Positions 10,778 to 21,307 of a stretch of 64,000 nucleotides of DNA are shown here, in pieces. This DNA is from Folioceros fuciformis (Eukaryota > Anthocerotophyta > Anthocerotopsida > Anthocerotales). The notes beneath the pieces are model-generated. The model was not told the origin of the DNA. It saw only the letters and a program-made list of their open reading frames with translations, and searched no databases. The position numbers and the translations under genes were made by a program. How positions within the stretch are numbered: the stretch's first letter is position 1; every line of letters starts with the position of its first letter. Location of the stretch: contig JBNGIO010006148.1 of assembly GCA_049999805.1 (NCBI GenBank), positions 124,943-188,942 on the forward strand, in the 5' to 3' direction.

Positions 10778-11849
10778 TGTGCTTCAAGACAACATATGGA
10801 CCTCTATACTTTGGTCTCAACTTTAAAGACAATCCTTGGGGTAGTGTGAAATGCTTTAGTTTCACCCAAACTTTATCCCCAACATTGAAGACAGTTTCTC
10901 TCCTGTGCTTATCAGCATATCTCTTTTGACGTGCTTGAGCCGTGGCTAATATCTTTTGGGCAACCTCATGCCTAGCCTTCAATTGCTCAACAAATTGGCA
11001 TGGATCTCCAGTGGTAGTGTCGAAAACTTTAGCATTTAGCATGGATACCACATCCAAAGTTGAATTTCCACTCATCTCAAAGGGACTACATCCCAGGGAG
11101 CTATGTACTGTGTTATTGTAACAAAACTCCGCATCATCAAGATGATCAGCCCAATCTCTTTGATCAATCTGCACATAGTGCCTCAAATATTCTTCTTAGA
11201 TTCGGTTGACTCGCTCAATTAATCCATCAGTATGTGGATGGTATGCAATACTCATGCATAGCTGCACATTCAAACTCTTCATCAAATGCTACCAGAACTC
11301 TACTGTGAATCTTGGATCTCTATCGCTCACAATCTGCACGGGCAAGCCATGATACTTGTACACATACTTTTTGAACAAGTTTGCTGCCTCAGAAGCGGTC
11401 ACTCGCTTCTTGGTGGGGATGAAGTGTGCTTGTCTGGTGAATCTATCCACCACTGTCATGATAGCTGTAAATCCATTACTGGGAGGCAAGGGCATGATGA
11501 AGTCCATAGAAATACTTTTCCATGGGCCTCTTGGGATAGGTAGGGGCTGTAATAAACCTCTCGGCTTAGCCTGCTCAACCTTGTCCTGCTGACAAACAGC
11601 ACATGCCTTGACATAATCCAATGTATCTTGATACATTCCCTGCCAATAGAATAGTCTCCTCAACTTCTCATAAGTTGAATCACCTCCACGGTGACCAGCA
11701 CTTGGCACATCATGACACTCAGCAAGCAATTTCCTCTTCAAGCCTACAGAGTTAGGGATCACAACTCTCTTCTGTTTGTATATCAATAAACCATCTCTGA
11801 GTTTGAACTTGCTTCCTTTCTCTGCCACCCCATTCATCCAGTCCTGCAT
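10749..11849 (-). pseudogene. Gypsy integrase (broken by stop codons)
   Basis: Two fragments in one frame, 11849-11289 and 11186-10749, are separated by stop codons. The zinc-binding HHCC region is visible (HDVPSAGH then CAVCQQDK), followed by the catalytic core with Asp residues in SMDFIMPLPP and VSDRDPRFT. The C-terminal part includes KVWVKLKHFTLPQG and KLRPKYRGPYVVLKHIGEVA, typical of gypsy integrase tails. Confidence 0.88.
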
Positions 11850-12601
11850 TTAAGGATCTTGTAGACAAGCTTCTTGTATCTCTTTGTGAGCATCCAAAGG
11901 TTCACAGTTGCCATTGCTTTCATGTCTTGACTCTGCTTGCGGCTCAGCGCATCTGCAACCTTATTCTCTTTTCCAGGTTTATATCTAAGAGTCACGTCAT
12001 ACATAGCTAGGAAATCTTGCCATCTAGCTTGCCGTGCATTCAACTTCAATTGGTTTGAAAAGTACATCGTGCTGATATTATCAGTATACAGCACAAAAGA
12101 CCTACCCAAGAGATAGTGTCTCCAAGCCTTTAGATAGTGGATGACAGCAGTCATTTGCTTCTCATAGGTGGGATACTTCCTCTCATAAGGATGCAACTTC
12201 CTTGACTCAAAAGCTAACGGCTTTTGGTCCCGCATCAAAACTCCACCTATAGCCATATCTGAGGCATCACAATACACTTCCACATCTCTCTTGGGGTCAT
12301 ACATTCCCAACACCGTAGTCGTGCTCAACTTGTTCTTCAAGTATTCAAAGGCTGCTTGACACTCAACATCCCATTTCCAAGCTTTTGCTGTCTTCAAGAG
12401 GTCAGTTATGGGGGCTGCTATCTTAGCAAACATATGTACAAACTTCCAGTACACAGAAGCCAACCCCATAAAACTTTGCACCTCATGAATATTTCGAGGG
12501 GGCTGCCAATCTTGCATGGCCTTAACTTTATCAAGATCCATCCTGATGCCCTCCGCAGAGACAATGAAACCTAAGAATGAAATTTCTCTTGACAAAGTCA
12601 C
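11834..12601 (-). pseudogene. Gypsy RT connection and RNase H
   Basis: Contains [14 protein letters not shown] at the end of RT, then RNase [52 protein letters not shown] and [20 protein letters not shown]. Acidic residues of the RNase H site are present in CDASD and YTDN. The frame differs from the RT fragment, so a frameshift lies near 12600. Confidence 0.9.
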
Positions 12602-13856
12602 ACTTCTTGATTGCCAAGAACAAAGAATTCTCTCTTAATCTCTGTAACACTTTCCTCAAGTGTTCAACATGTTCCTCCAAGGTATGACTATAGATCAAAA
12701 TGTCATCCAAATAGATTACAACACACTTGTCCACCAGATCTATGAATATAGTATTCATAAGAGTCTGAAATGTAGCAGGTGCGTTAGTAAGTCCAAATGG
12801 CATGACAAGGAACTCAAAAGATCCATACCTTGTTCTACATGCTGTTTTGTACTCATGCCCCTCAGCAATCCTGATCTGATAGTACCCTGCCATCACGTCT
12901 AGCTTGGTGAAATACTTGGCACCCTTCAACCTGTCAAACATGTCGTCCATTCTCGGCAAAGGATATGCATTCTTGATTGTGATCTGGTTTAAAGCTCTGT
13001 AATCCAGACACAATCTAAGTCCTCCATTCTTTTTGCGCGTGAATAACACAGGCGCACCAAAAGGAGACTTAGAAACTCTGACATATCCCTTTGCCAACAG
13101 GTTGGATAGCTGTCGTTTGAGTTCTTGCAACTCGTCTTGTGACAATCTATATGGTGCTCTCGAAGGAGGTGTACTCCCTGGCCTCAACTCAATTTCATGA
13201 TCCACAACTCTACGAGATGGCAATAGTGGCAACTCATTTGGCATCAAGTCCTTGAACTCATGTAGTACAGCTTGTACTTCTTTTAGGATGTCCTTCTCCT
13301 CTGTGGAATCTTCTTCCAGACCATCCTCTAGTCCTTGGAGTACAACCAAGTATAACTCCTTCTTTTTCCTAAGGTCTTTCTTGAGCTCTCTTTTTGTAAT
13401 CAGCTGTACTGATACGCTCTCAAGCCTTTGGCTACTGCTAGCACAACTCACTTTGTGCTTTCTGGATATCTCGATAGTGCGTGACTTAACGTCCATTTGC
13501 ACTTCATTAGATCTCAACCACTCCAGACCTAGGATGATATCATGGTCATCCATCTCCACAACTGTAAAACTCACACTTCCTTGCCACGCATCAACTTGCA
13601 GCTTTACTCCATGCAATTCACCCTGAAATTGCAGAGTTCCTTTAGCTTGCTTGATTCTATATGACGTGGAAGTTTCAGTCCAATCAAGGCCAAGCTCTCT
13701 TGCCTTACGTGGAGTCACAAAATTATGGGTGGCTGCAGAATCTAACAATAGCTCAACATCCAAGCCATTGATCTTGCCACATATATACATCAAGTCTCCA
13801 CCCTCCCTGGAAATAGTGTCATCCTTGACACTTGATGACTCACCACATGTCCTCAC
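12531..13856 (-). pseudogene. Gypsy protease and reverse transcriptase
   Basis: A 441-aa open frame. The aspartic protease motif is [12 protein letters not shown] (residues about 33-45). RT starts with [20 protein letters not shown] and includes [29 protein letters not shown] (catalytic Asp), [15 protein letters not shown] and the catalytic [11 protein letters not shown]. The frame is lost at the end of the RT palm, where the RNase H fragment continues in another frame. Confidence 0.93.
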
Positions 13857-13954
13857 AACATGTGGCCCCTGGCGTCACCTAGACTTTTCAGGGAGCTCTT
13901 GGATCCTGGCTCTAGAAACAGGTGGATTTGCGGCAACTAGATTCAAGTTGGGAG

Positions 13955-14873
13955 CTCCTGCATGTGGACAATTTCTAGCAAAATGTCCCTGCTCTCCACA
14001 ACTATAACATACACCAGAGGTAGGCGCTACACGTCATCTTCCACGACTCATGTTATCACCTCTACCTCGGCTTCTGGCAGTAGTCTCAGCAGTTGCACTG
14101 TTCCCAGTGGTGGTGGCTCGTCCTCTGCCTCTAGATCTACCCTGAGATCTAGGATATCTCCCTCTCGAGATTGGAGCCTCCTAGAAAAGCATGTCCGGTA
14201 TGGCATCTGCTGCTGCCATAGCCTCTTGCAACGTCTGAGGATTAGTCAATGCAATCCTGTTTTGAGCCCATCTCTTAAGGTTAGTAGTAAACTTGTGGAG
14301 TTTGTCCTGTTCATGCATCTCAGGACATTGCAAGACAATAGAGCTGAATTCACTCACATACTCCCGCAAAGTTCTAGTATGCTTGGCATTGTCGAGCATC
14401 CTTCGCGCCAAAACTCGCAACATTAGCTGGTAGGAAACGAAGTTGCAGCGCTTCCTTGAAGTCTGCCCATGTGAAGATCGTTGCTTTGCGATTGCCTTGC
14501 CTTACGTTCTCTACGTACAAGTAAGAGCATACTCGTCCAAGAAGTTCGTGACGTGCTTCAAGTACTCGTCTTGCGGCACTCCGCATGATTCCAAGTACGC
14601 TTCCAAAGAGAAAAACCAAGAACTGATTTTCTCTACGTCACGCTCGCCTTTGTAACTCTTAGGCGTAGGAACACTCAATCTCAACTTCTTGGTGTTCTTA
14701 GGAGCACTGATCTCAGGCTCGGGCTCCACTTCTTCTGGCTCTTCTTCAACGAGCCTACGTTTGGCTTTGATCTCTTGATCTAGAGCATCAAGTCTCCTCA
14801 TGATTTTTTGGAGCTGGTCCTCTATGGTGGTACCGGTCCTTTGCTCCGAAGTTCCTTCCTCCGTCGTTCTCAT
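13955..14873 (-). pseudogene. Gypsy gag with CCHC zinc knuckle (frame-shifted)
   Basis: The N-terminal fragment (14873-14511) has a coiled-coil-like stretch and an acidic patch, then TPKSYKGERDVEKISSWFFS, a retrotransposon gag signature. Later fragments in other frames carry FTWADFKEALQLRFLP and LREYVSEFSSIVLQCPEMHE. At about 13958-14013 the minus strand encodes CYSCGEQGHFARNCP, a CCHC knuckle. Frameshifts separate the pieces. Confidence 0.88.
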
Positions 14874-15019
14874 GACTTAAGGATCCGCCTGTGGCTCTTC
14901 CATAATGGCTTCGGTAAGCGGGGCCTTATCCTTCCTGCGGCGCACCCTCTCTGCTCTGCCTGGCTTAGCAGGATCTGCCATCGTTAACTAGCATACTAGT
15001 CAAGGATGCTTCAACCTAA

Positions 15020-15031
15020 GCTCTGATACCA
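15020..15031 (-). other. Primer-binding site (initiator tRNA-Met type)
   Basis: Minus-strand TGGTATCAGAGC is the common plant retrotransposon PBS complementary to the 3' end of initiator tRNA-Met. It sets the inner edge of the 5' LTR a few bases above 15031. Confidence 0.9.
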
Positions 15032-15033
15032 AC

Positions 15034-15639
15034 AAGAAACACCCCCTTCAATGGGGCGGGGCAGAACCACGTAGTTAGAAGCCAAAGCAAGGGTCACTTT
15101 TAAACACCGGACACAGCACTAGGCCTCCAAGTAGCCTGTCCTCCTCTTCTAGGAGGACTCGCAGCCAGCACCCTTGCTGCTGCTCTTTATTCAAATCACG
15201 AGTCAACAAGAACATATAGAGCTGGAGGGCTAGAGAGAACTCCCCATCTTTGCCTAAGCTAGGAGTTTAGCTCTCCCTTCTCTTGGCCTCCTCCCACAAC
15301 TCCTTCACAGCACCTTTCATGTGCTCTCACAGCCCAAGCAACACATGCTCTCAAGGCATAGCCCAAGCACCCAGTGCTCTCAAGGCTTTGAGGAGATACT
15401 GATCTCAACTCCCCTGTACTGAACTTGCCTTAGCCCTTGGCTAAGTCCCCTTTTATACACAAGCTCAAGTCACTTACTTAGCAACTACTTACTTAAGCAC
15501 TTACTTAAGCCTTAAGCTATTATTCACTACCACACACTTTTCCTAGGGCTGCATGCTTCTCATGCTCTTAGTAACCTGCTCTGCTAAACATGCCTCTGCA
15601 TGGAGCTTACTTGCTTGGCACTCAAACCAACGTTGTTAC
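15034..15639 (-). repeat. 5' LTR of the Ty3/gypsy element
   Basis: Bases 15098-15639 match the other LTR; 15034-15097 have no counterpart there but must belong to the LTR if it abuts the PBS. The outer boundary ends in GTTGTTAC on the plus strand. Clear TG...CA termini were not identified. Confidence 0.8.
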
Positions 15640-16104
15640 TGTCAGTTGTCTTTCTTCCCCAACGTGAGTATAGGTCGCTGGCAAACTTGGAAACAATAGA
15701 TATTGGAAGATTTGGAAAACCCTTTTGGCCTTCGGTCCTCTTCAAGTTGTTCCTCCTTATTTTCTCGTAATTTTTTTTCTCTCTCTATATATATGTATAC
15801 ATATATATCAATTTGAAGGTTTTGATTATACGAAATATTATACATTTTTGGCTTTAATAGTAAATAGATCCTTCAATATTATATACTAGATTCCAATGAC
15901 TTAGTATGGGAGCTCAAATATGTTTTGTTAATATAGTCATAAAAAATGAGAAGATTATGAAAATGTAGAGTATGTTTGAGTGCTTCAAACCTACTATGGC
16001 CATCGTTCAGCAACCGCTGCCGGAAGATGGCTCCAGCAACGCACTCTTCAAACGCTCAATTCAGGTACTGAACCAGAGATTGATCTTGGGACTCACTGGT
16101 GACT
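15640..16104. other. AT-rich intergenic stretch
   Basis: It contains a short CT/AT microsatellite (around 15778-15810) and low-complexity AT-rich DNA. No gene was recognised. Confidence 0.4.
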
Positions 16105-16745
16105 TAGGGCGGACGATGGAGCAGTGTGGCCTAGGGCGGACGGTGGAGCGATGTGGCAGTATGGTGTGGTGCACTACGGTGGAGCGGTGTGGCCTAGGGC
16201 GGATGGTGGAGCGATGTGGTAGTATGGTGTGGTGCACTACGGTGGAGCGGTGTGGCCTAGGGCGGAATGGTGCACTACGGTGGAGCAGTTTGGCCTAGGG
16301 TGGAACGGTGGAGCAGTATGGTGCGGTGCGCTATGGAGCGGTTTGGAGCGGTGTGACCTATGGCGGAATGGTGCACTACGGTAGAGCGATGTGGCCTAGG
16401 GCGGATGGTGGAGCGGTGTGGCAGTATGGTGTGGTGCACTACGGTGGAGCGGTGTGGCCTAGGGCGGAGTGGTGCACNNNNNNNNNNGTGGTGCACTACG
16501 GTGGAGCGGTGTGGCCTAGGGCGGAGTGGTGCACTACGGTGGAGCGGTTTGGCCTAGGGTGGAATGGTGGAGCAGTATGGTGCGGTGCGCTATGGAGCGG
16601 TGTGGCCTAGGGCGGACGGTGGAACGGTGGGGCTGTATGGAGTGGTGCACTACGGTGGAGCGGTGTGGCCTAGGGCGGAATGGTGCACTACGGTGGAGCA
16701 GTTTGGCCTAGGGCGGAACGGTGGAGCAGTATGGTGTGGTGCACC
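16105..16745 (+). repeat. G-rich minisatellite with a 10-N gap
   Basis: Imperfect tandem units of about 36 and 62 bp built from GGTGGAGCGGTGTGGCCTAG and GGTGCACTACGG blocks. It is strongly G-rich on the plus strand. The 10-N gap at 16478-16487 has the same 47 bp on both sides, so at least one unit may be an assembly duplicate. Open frames across it are by-products of the repeat. Confidence 0.9.
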
Positions 16746-16755
16746 ATATTGGTCA

Positions 16756-17845
16756 CAAGCATAAGGACTTCGATAGGACCACTTGGGTGGCAAAAGTGCG
16801 ACTTGCTTCTTCCTCCGAACCAGCTGCCAATCCTCTTCTAACAGATCCTTTGGGGCCGTCCCCGGAGGCTTGGTTGTGGCTTCGAGGGCAATCTGATCAC
16901 TTGTTGGCTCTTTTCCATGCTCGTTTTCCATGTCCTCACCTCTTCCGACGTCTCCCTAGGTGCCTACATGATGATATTCGCCTTGCTTATCGTCTTCCAT
17001 TGGATCATCTTGCTCAGGACCCGAGGGATGAGGGTGCTTGGATTTTGTTCCTTTTCCTGCCTAGATGGTGCTTTCGGCGCTCTAGGGGTGGTCCGTTAGG
17101 TCATAGGGAGGTGGCCTCTCGACTTCGTCGTTCTCGATCCGGAGATTGGCAAGCTCTTCAGGAGGAGGATTTACTAGCAGCAAAATCTCGATTGGAGTCA
17201 ACTAAGGTTGACAAGGTATGCCATGACCCATTTAAAGTGCGTCTCAAGCGGTGTCTCATGTTGGGCAGCCATGGTGAATGTGCTCGGGCTGCTAGAGCAT
17301 TGCGCCCAGAGCCGGCTGCATCTGCAACTGAGGACACCATTGCTGCACTTCGTGCCCTTCATCCAGAACCTCATGATACTATACCGCAAGATCTTCTTGA
17401 CCACACAGTTGAGGAGCCTTTTTGCTTGGATAGGGTTGTTTTTGGGCATGCACTCTCTTCTGCGCCGCGACTTTCTGCAAGGGGTTTGTCTGGCATAGTT
17501 TATCACCATTTTCGAGATTATTTTTCTCTTGAGGATCCCTTAAGTGGTTTTTCGGAGCTTTATACACTAGTAGTTCCTGTGGCCAGGGGCGAAGTTCCCA
17601 ATCGAATCTCTCAAGTTTTGGCGGCTAGTAGGCTACTTGCATTGGAAAAGCCCACCTCAGGAGTGCGCCCTATTGATGTGGGGGAGGTATTTTTGTGCCT
17701 TATCAGCCAAAGTATTGCAATTCAACTTCGGGAGTACTTTCAAGCACATCTTGCACCCCACCAATTTGGGTTTGCTACCCAGGAGGGTGTGAATCTGCCG
17801 CTCTCAGCATCTAGGTGGCCCTTGAGTTACATCCTCACTGGGTAA
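16756..17845 (+). pseudogene. Non-LTR element: N-terminal region and start of RT
   Basis: A long open frame. It carries the family pattern GSHGECARAARAL followed by an Ala/Pro-rich linker and LHPEPHD, then the fingers of RT with LEKPTSGVRPIDVGEVFLCL and HQFGFATQEGV. It ends in a stop caused by a frameshift just before the catalytic LQVDIENAFN. Confidence 0.8.
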
Positions 17846-18290
17846 CTTTGCAGGTTGATATTGAGAATGCTTTCAACACCGTCTCTAGGGTCGCCATCTT
17901 CTCAGAGCTCAAGAGTGCAGGAGGTCAATTGGCAAGTCTTATCCCTTTTGTTCGCTCCTTCTATGGCTCGCCATCCAAGCTCTACTACCAACACGGCCCG
18001 ACTATTGAGGGGGTCTCAATTTTTGATTCAGCAACAGGCACAAGGCAAGGGGATCCGCTGAGGGGTGCTCTTTTTTGCAATGGCGCATTTTCGTGCGTTG
18101 TCCTCTATTGCCTTAGTATTTCGGGAATGCCTTTTCCCTTCCATGGCTGATGACACTCATATTCTTGGGCAAGGAGTTATAGTCAAAGCAGCATTTGATT
18201 TCTTCTCATCAAAGCTCTCCAAGGTGGGGTTGCGGGTCAAGCTATCTAAATGCAGGGTTTGGTCTCCTCAAGCATCACCCCCCCCCTTTA
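17815..18290 (+). pseudogene. Non-LTR element: RT palm (catalytic motifs)
   Basis: One frame holds DIENAFNTV, YYQHGPTIEGVSIFDSATGT and QGDPLRGALFC; another holds ADDTHILGQGVIVKAAFDFF and VGLRVKLSKCRVW. A frameshift near 18065-18140 separates the QGDPL and ADD motifs. A C/G homopolymer pair (18278-18309) follows. Confidence 0.85.
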
Positions 18291-19355
18291 ACCTTTGGGG
18301 GGGGGGGGGATATCACCTCCTCGCAGGGACTTCGAGTCTTGGGTGTGCTTGTGGGACCTCCTGATTTTGCTCATAGGTTTGTGGATGAAGCATTGGATGA
18401 AGATTTGGCTCATATCATGGACCTCTCACAAATCGGTGATCCTCATATTGCGTTTAGTATCCTTTCTTCTTGTTTTGCTCAGCGACCAGGTTACCTCACT
18501 AGAATTGTTGCGCCTTCTCCATTTTTCTCATCAAGTCTCAGGAAGTTTGACAATCAAGTTATGCAGGCTCTTGGGAACATCATAGGTTCAGGCACCTTCG
18601 AGTGTGCTATCAGTGATTTGGCTCAGAAGCAGGCTTCTTTGCCAGTCGCCTTTGGAGGGGTTGGTCTTTTGGCTATGGAGGCCTTTGCCCCAGCTGCCTT
18701 TCTCGGCAACTGGGCCGTCTCAGCTCCAATTTTGGCCTCTCGGTTTTTGCTACAAGATTCCCCTGTTCTTGACAGTTTTATTTCAGGTGTTGAGGAGGGC
18801 GTTTTCCCTTTACAGGTATCTCTTAGGCAAGCGAGGGATTCTCTACCTTTGGAGGCTCGTGAGGCTCTACCTCCTTTCACCTCCTTTTCTAGGGAAGGGT
18901 TGAAGGGTCTCCAAGCCTCTCTCCTAGAAAAGCAATATGGCCAAGCACTAAGAGCCCTTCTTTCAGACTCATCCATCCCTAGGTCTTCTCGAGCTGGTAT
19001 TCGATCTTGTTCAGGTGAAGGAGCAGGCTCTTGGCTTTTAGCTCGACCTAGCATCCAGGCGTTTCGAATCGCACTAGCAACTTTCGCCACTGCGATGAGA
19101 TTTCGCTTAGGTTTGGCCCACCCCTTGGCTTTTTCTCTCTCTACATGCAGTTGTGGGGTTGCCATTGTCGATACAGGGTCCCATTTGGCATGTTGTCCCG
19201 TTGGGGGGCACCGCATTGCCACTCATGATGCAGTTCGAGATGTCATGTTCTCAATGGTTAGGGAGTGTGGGTTTCTTCCGTATAGGGAGCGTCCATATAC
19301 TTTGCGCAATGGGGTTTCACTTAGAGCCGACCTTTTCTTCACTAGGGGAGAATAG
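18195..19355 (+). pseudogene. Non-LTR element: RT thumb, zinc-binding and putative nuclease domain
   Basis: An open frame of 386 codons. After the thumb region it has CSCGVAIVDTGSHLACCPVG, a C-x-C...H...C arrangement, then GHRIATHDAVRDVMFSMVRE and ERPYTLRNGVSLRADLFFT, followed in another frame by VANVVVTDPTRDSICEHVIN. The pattern H-x-x-V-R-D, ...RADL..., and a hydrophobic strand ending VTDP resembles the restriction-like endonuclease placed after RT in R2/CRE-type elements. That assignment is inference. Confidence 0.65.
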
Positions 19356-19990
19356 GTTTGTGTTGCTAATGTGGTTGTTACGGATCCCACAAGGGATTCG
19401 ATTTGTGAGCACGTCATCATCAACCCCCCTGGTTGGGCAACAGAGGGTTGTGCAAGTGCCAAAGTCCGTAAGTATTCTCCCTTGCAAGACGGGCATACTT
19501 TCATCCCCCTTGCTCTTAAGACTCATGGAGCTATAGGCAAGGATTTTTCAAGGTTTATCAAGGAGTGCGCCAAGGTTTATCAGAGCAATAGGAATGGTGT
19601 TCTCCCTCTTTCCTCTGTGGTGGCCTTCTTTCGACAATGTGTATCCATTGCTTTGCAACAAGCATTGGCCAATGCGGTTTTTAGAGGCCTTCTTTTGACA
19701 ATGTGTATCCATTGCTTTGCAACAAGCATTGGCCAATGCGGTTTTTAGAGGCCTTCTTCCGACAATGTGTATCCATTGCTTTGCAACAAGCATTGGCCAA
19801 TGCGGTTTTTAGAACAGCAACAAGTGCAGGTCAAGTGGCTTCTTCGGCACCGGTGGTAGGTAGGCCTTTTGTTATTCCACATCATGACAATTTGGGAGCA
19901 GTAGGTAGTTTTTGAAAATGATATTCGTAGGGGAGAGTACCTCTTTTTGCCTTTGGCGCTAATGGGGTTGTTCCTCCAATCTTTGGAGTA
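19356..19990 (+). pseudogene. Non-LTR element: C-terminal end and 3' region
   Basis: Fragments such as YSPLQDGHTFIPLALKTHGA, FSRFIKECAKVYQ and SSVVAFFRQCVSIALQQALA continue the protein. The same features recur, diverged, at 44.3-44.5 kb. After the coding end a T-rich stretch follows. Confidence 0.7.
19622..19813 (+). repeat. Triplicated 64-bp unit
   Basis: Three near-identical 64-bp units begin at 19622, 19686 and 19750 (each GGCCTTCTT...GACAATG...). The second copy of the element at 44.4 kb has the unit once, so the triplication arose locally. Confidence 0.95.
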
Positions 19991-21307
19991 GATAGGACTT
20001 TCCATCTCTTTTTCAATCATAGAAAATACGCGATTCTTCAATATTCTATTCATAGTTGCATGTTTTCAAACGAGGTATCTCAAACATAAATAAAGTTACT
20101 TGCTTAACGTAGAAGTATCCATTTCACTCCACATTCAACAGGTAGAATTCTAACCACTGCAACCATGATGGGTCACCAAACAAATCCACTGTGATAAGTC
20201 ACTAAACTAATTGTGAACGATGGGTCACTAAACACAATGATGGGTCACTAAACAAATAGTTGATGATGGGTCACTAAACAAATTGTTGATGATGGGTCAC
20301 TGAACACAATGATGGGTCACTGAACACAATGATGGGTCACTAAACAAATCGTCAATAATGGGTCACTAAACAAATCTTCAATGATGAACAATTTATGGAA
20401 CAACCTTTGCAATAATCAGCTTTGTCCCGATAGTCACAACATCCATGACAATTAGCATTGTCTCAATGCTAATGATAGACAATCCCCTAACCGTGATTGA
20501 GGGTGGTATGAATAACTTTGGTGATAGGTAAACCCTTTCAACTCCCCAATCATGATATATAAGTGTCGTTTGTGGGTTTTTACAAAATAGCCTTCGGAGC
20601 TAGTCCTCTTAGTCTCGTTGCATATCTAGATGCATGCATAATACTTGAAATTTTAAAAATAGTATGAATACTTAAAATGCTTTACGAAAATTCAAATAAC
20701 AGCTTGGCGCTTCGAACTTGTGAGCTTCGTCGTCGTGTAGCTTTTGGCAGTTACGTGCTGACAGCAAAAACCCGTGGCGTTCCAAGGACGAAGGTGATTG
20801 CACTTCTCAGTGGGTTGTAGTACGTGCATGGATACACAGAAGAATCTCTGCCCCATAGATTGTGCTATTAAGAAGGGAGACCCCGCAAGACTACTAGAAT
20901 GGAATCCAATCCGCTTAAAAGTCCTGAACTGTCGAGGTAGCGTGGTCGGTCGGCAATAGTGAGGTAGAAGTGGTTGGGTGGGGCCTTGCGCAGAGCTCTG
21001 CACAAGTGCAACGCAACGACAACGACCAATGTCAGCCTCTAGTACTGGAGCCTGTCATGATGCCACCAGCAGCAGTACCTGAGGAAGTCAGGCGTGTACA
21101 GACATCGACTCCAGCTGCTCCAGCACGATCACCACCTACCCACCCCGGACATGTATGAACGTCACCACGGTCACCCAAGTACGGGCTTCCTCCCGCCCCT
21201 GCTCCATAATACTGGCCATGTCTGGCCGGCCACCCGGATACATATTGTGAATGCAGAGCTGGTGCCATTCCGTAGCCATTGCACCACTACACCAGATCAC
21301 AGCATCC
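19991..21307. other. Intergenic DNA with a minisatellite; upstream region of the cupin gene
   Basis: No gene was recognised. It holds the minisatellite at 20167-20390 and, in its last 200 bp, probably the promoter and 5' UTR of the cupin gene. Confidence 0.4.
20167..20390 (+). repeat. Minisatellite of GATGGGTCACTAAACA units
   Basis: About nine to ten imperfect units of GATGGGTCACTAAACA(A) with alternating short (about 20 bp) and longer (about 29 bp) spacing. Confidence 0.95.

Larger units (their letters stand above)
9900..15639 (-). mobile_element. Decayed chromodomain Ty3/gypsy LTR retrotransposon
   Basis: Two LTR copies (about 530-610 bp) flank an internal region read on the minus strand in the order gag, protease, reverse transcriptase, RNase H, integrase, chromodomain-like C-terminus. 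Integrase downstream of RNase H marks Metaviridae (Ty3/gypsy). A primer-binding site complementary to initiator tRNA-Met lies just inside the high-coordinate LTR and a purine tract just inside the low one. Coding is split over different frames with several stops, so the copy cannot encode a full polyprotein. The two LTRs differ by several short duplications and substitutions, indicating an old insertion. It sits about 340 bp beyond UTP25. Confidence 0.93.
16755..19990 (+). mobile_element. Decayed non-LTR (LINE-type) retrotransposon with RT and possible nuclease domain
   Basis: One reading order on the plus strand covers an N-terminal region, RT, a zinc-binding segment and a putative nuclease, interrupted by frameshifts at about 17815-17845, 18065-18200 and 19355. 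RT motifs include RPIDVGEVF, LQVDIENAFNTV (first catalytic Asp), TGTRQGDPLRGALF and MADDTHILG (the DD pair). No LTR, PBS, integrase or RNase H was seen. The tail of the element is repeated as a diverged second copy at 44.3-44.7 kb, which supports a 3' end near a T-rich run at about 20000. The exact 5' end is hidden next to the minisatellite. Confidence 0.8.

Noticed and set aside
16160-16764. Repeated short ORFs (RCGLGR, HYGGAVW) in the minisatellite
   Set aside because: By-product of the tandem repeat; no start, splice or domain support.
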